Assembly: GCF_017874425.1 (NCBI RefSeq)
Contig: NZ_JAGGLL010000010.1
Location: 62,001 to 126,000, forward strand
DNA length: 64,000 nt
DNA from: Clostridium punense
Lineage (GTDB): Bacteria > Bacillota > Clostridia > Clostridiales > Clostridiaceae
Direction: 5' to 3'
The position numbers were made by a program, and so were the translations under genes. Below the pieces are notes generated by a model that did no database searches, was not told the origin of the DNA, and saw nothing but the letters and a program-made list of their open reading frames with translations. Of the stretch, positions 62,303 to 64,000 are shown piece by piece. Numbering within the stretch: the stretch's first letter is position 1; each line of letters begins with the position of its first letter.

Positions 62303-63121
62303 ATGGATAAATTATTATTTGGTATTTCTGGGCTCCCTATGGGAAATGAAAATACTAAGTTTACTTATAAAACCGGAATACCTTATTTAAAAAATTTAGG
62401 GTTAGAAGCTATGGAGCTTCCTTTTGTAAGGTCTGTTAATATAACTGATAAAAATAAAGATGAAGTTTTAAAAGCCAAAGAAGATAACTCTTTCTATCTT
62501 TCTGCTCATGGCTCATACTTTATAAACTTAAATGCTGATGAAGAAGAAAAGCAAAATCAATCCCTTGAGAGAATAATAAAGGGTGCAGAAGGTCTCGCAA
62601 AGGTTGGTGGAAGAAGTTTAATTTTTCACCCAGGGTTTTATCTTAAGGACTCTAAGGAAGAAACTTTTAGTACCATTGAAGAAAATTTAAGAAAGCTTCC
62701 TTATTTAGGGGTAGATTATAGATTAGAAACCACAGGAAAAGGAACTCAATTTGGCTCTCTTGAGGAATTAGTAGAGCTTTGCAAAAGAGTTCCTAATGTG
62801 AAGCTATGCATAGACTTTTCCCACTTGCATGCTAGGTACAATGGGGCCTTAAAAACCTATGACGATTTTGCAAAAATCCTTTCTTATGTTGGTGAAAATT
62901 TAGGCAATGAAGCCCTAGAAGACTTACATGTTCATATGTCTGGCATAAACTATGGCGCTAAAGGTGAAAAAAATCATCTTCCCTTTGTAGAAAGTGATTT
63001 TAATTATAAGGCTTGTATGGAGGCCTTTAAAAATTTTAATGTAAAAGGTTGTATTATTTGCGAAAGTCCAATATTAGAAAATGACTCGTTGCTAATCAAA
63101 AATTATTATGAAGCTCTGTAA
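62303..63121 (+). CDS. nfo: Deoxyribonuclease IV / AP endonuclease family 2 (TIM barrel)
   Basis: 272 residues. Metal-ligand motifs of endonuclease IV appear in order: AHGSYFINL, HPGFY, E in YRLETTGKGTQFGS, DFSHLHARY, HVHMSG and ICESPIL. Cuts at abasic sites in DNA repair. Length fits (about 280). Read on the plus strand, opposite to its neighbours, with its own promoter and a stem-loop after it. Confidence 0.85.
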   Translation: MDKLLFGISGLPMGNENTKFTYKTGIPYLKNLGLEAMELPFVRSVNITDKNKDEVLKAKEDNSFYLSAHGSYFINLNADEEEKQNQSLERIIKGAEGLAKVGGRSLIFHPGFYLKDSKEETFSTIEENLRKLPYLGVDYRLETTGKGTQFGSLEELVELCKRVPNVKLCIDFSHLHARYNGALKTYDDFAKILSYVGENLGNEALEDLHVHMSGINYGAKGEKNHLPFVESDFNYKACMEAFKNFNVKGCIICESPILENDSLLIKNYYEAL

Positions 63122-63186
63122 CCTAATTACTTTCTGCTATTAACTTTCTTTATATTGATTTAAATATTTTTTCAGTATTCACATTT

Positions 63187-63360
63187 AGGCATATAAAAGT
63201 AAATAGCAAGTTAAAAATGTGAAAGCTATTTTGTGTTCACAAGCATGCTTGTGCCGACAGGGAAACAGACTTCTCAGATAGTGGATATATCAAAGGGTTT
63301 GTTGACGCAGTATAGCACAAAATAGACGAGCACATTCACTTATTTATTGTGAAGATGCCT
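63187..63360 (+). repeat. MITE-like repeat element, copy C
   Basis: 174 bp, same orientation as A. Ends AGGCATAT...GAAGATGCCT. Most diverged copy (AAATAGCAAGTTAAAAATGTG), but it keeps GTTCACAAGCATGCTTGTG, GTTGACGCAGTATAGCAC and the CTATTTTGTG/CACAAAATAG pair. A single copy of the 18-bp unit duplicated in A. Confidence 0.82.
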
Positions 63361-63381
63361 TAATATTTAAAATTAATAATA

Positions 63382-63421
63382 CCAAGGATATATAGAGAAT
63401 TAATTCCTCTATCATCCTTGG
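63382..63421. terminator. Hairpin terminator between convergent genes
   Basis: CCAAGGAT ... ATCCTTGG with an inner ATAGAG/CTCTAT, about 40 nt. Followed on plus by CATTTCTATTATTT, on minus by TATTATTAATTTT. Likely ends transcripts from both sides. Confidence 0.65.
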
Positions 63422-63596
63422 CATTTCTATTATTTATACACTTATTAATGACTATCAATAATCCCATTATATACTTTTAATTTTTAAAATTGCTACTATG
63501 ATTATAACAATTTAATTGACACATAAAATGTGGCTATTGAAAACAATCTATAATCAATGGCACAATATAATGATGAATTGATAATGGTGAGTTTAT

Positions 63597-63630
63597 ATAA
63601 GTTTATACTACATGAAGAGTATAAACTTAT
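63597..63630. terminator. Strong hairpin after lysS
   Basis: ATAAGTTTATACT (63597-63609) and AGTATAAACTTAT (63618-63630): 13-bp perfect stem with an 8-nt loop, about 57 bp after the lysS stop. No clear T run follows, so a terminator role is uncertain. Confidence 0.45.
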
Positions 63631-63686
63631 ATTAAATTCTTATTGTACTGTAATCATAATAGAGATCTAATATCTTTATGACAAAA

Positions 63687-64000
63687 CTACCTTTTTACAA
63701 GTGGAAATGCAATAACATCTTTTATTGAAGTTGCTCCAGTTAAAAACATTATCAACCTATCAATCCCGATACCTAAGCCTCCTGCTGGTGGCATCCCTAC
63801 GTCAATTGCCACTGCAAACTCTTCATCCATAGGACTTGCAGTTTCAAGTCCTGCTCTAAGTTTTTCAGCTTGTTCATGAAGAAGTATTCTTTGTCTTAGT
63901 GGATCATTTAACTCTGAATAAGCATTACCAAGCTCTACTCCAAAGGCATAGGGTTCAAATCTTTCAATTAACTCTGGATTTTCTCTATGAACTTTGCATA
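63687..64000 (-). CDS. lysS: Lysyl-tRNA synthetase, class II, C-terminal part
   Basis: The last about 104 residues only; the 5' end lies beyond the window. Class II motif 3 ([12 protein letters not shown]), with [15 protein letters not shown] and [19 protein letters not shown] before it, and the end [12 protein letters not shown]. Charges tRNA-Lys. Class II AsnS and AspS have similar C-termini, but the NAYSELNDP motif favours LysS. Confidence 0.85.
   Translation of the reverse strand, partial: CKVHRENPELIERFEPYAFGVELGNAYSELNDPLRQRILLHEQAEKLRAGLETASPMDEEFAVAIDVGMPPAGGLGIGIDRLIMFLTGATSIKDVIAFPLVKR

Larger units (their letters stand above)
63122..63686. other. Intergenic region with repeat copy C
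   Basis: Contains repeat copy C (63187-63360), a terminator (63382-63421) and a 13-bp hairpin (63597-63630). No coding frame of note. The two genes on either side converge. Confidence 0.5.

Noticed and set aside
1-64000. tRNA or rRNA genes
   Set aside because: No sequence with a tRNA clover-leaf or GGTTCGAATCC-type arm, and no rRNA-like GC-rich conserved block was seen.

Overview
The window comes from a low-GC, spore-forming, motile, anaerobic Firmicute, most likely a cluster I Clostridium. The support is the very AT-rich DNA, FliY- and CheC-type chemotaxis proteins with CheD, a CsrA/FliW pair, four alpha/beta-type small acid-soluble spore proteins, and a one-chain pyruvate:ferredoxin oxidoreductase. 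I cannot fix the species. About 75% of the window is one motility locus read on the minus strand.

Layout, low to high coordinate. 1-7840: basal-body and export operon, read flgB-flgC-fliE-F-G-H-I-J-K-flgD. 7841-8698: a long non-coding gap with inverted repeats. 8699-10830: a divergent flagellin and the flagellin lysine methylase FliB. 10927-21023: a glycosylation operon with a complete GDP-sugar route to CMP-legionaminic acid (PtmE, LegB, LegC, LegH, LegG, LegI, LegF), plus a PIG-L deacetylase, a formyltransferase-like enzyme, a Maf-type flagellin glycosyltransferase and a small unknown protein. 21274-23056: an IS1634-type insertion sequence with a frameshifted transposase. 23157-28529: a secreted von Willebrand A/IPT repeat protein and two flagellins. 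28772-35499: filament and hook-associated genes with csrA, fliW and flgM. 35748-46689: switch and chemotaxis genes with fapA. 46883-56006: housekeeping genes (aminotransferase, HAD phosphatase, DUF1292, PFOR, beta-CASP nuclease, murG). 56604-58252: four spore-protein genes on the plus strand. 58292-64000: a small unknown protein, a permease, recJ, an endonuclease IV-type gene and the 3' end of lysS.

Regulation can be read in unusual detail. Five sites with the same SigD-type layout (TAAA, exactly 15 nt, NNCGATAA) lie before fapA-che, the main flagellin (two in tandem), the glycosylation operon and fliB. The flagellin leader has a hairpin with GGA in its loop next to the Shine-Dalgarno, as expected for CsrA, and csrA and fliW lie 3 kb away. 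Between the second flagellin and the secreted vWA/IPT protein lies a cyclic-di-GMP-I riboswitch followed by a terminator, so this surface protein is probably read through from the flagellin genes under c-di-GMP control. A Rex-type operator precedes PFOR.

The most unusual items are the riboswitch-controlled surface protein, the deacetylase/formyltransferase additions to the legionaminic pathway, a duplicated P2-like domain in CheA, and three copies of a ~175-bp element with terminal inverted repeats and apparently compensating changes, all within 7.3 kb next to the spore genes.
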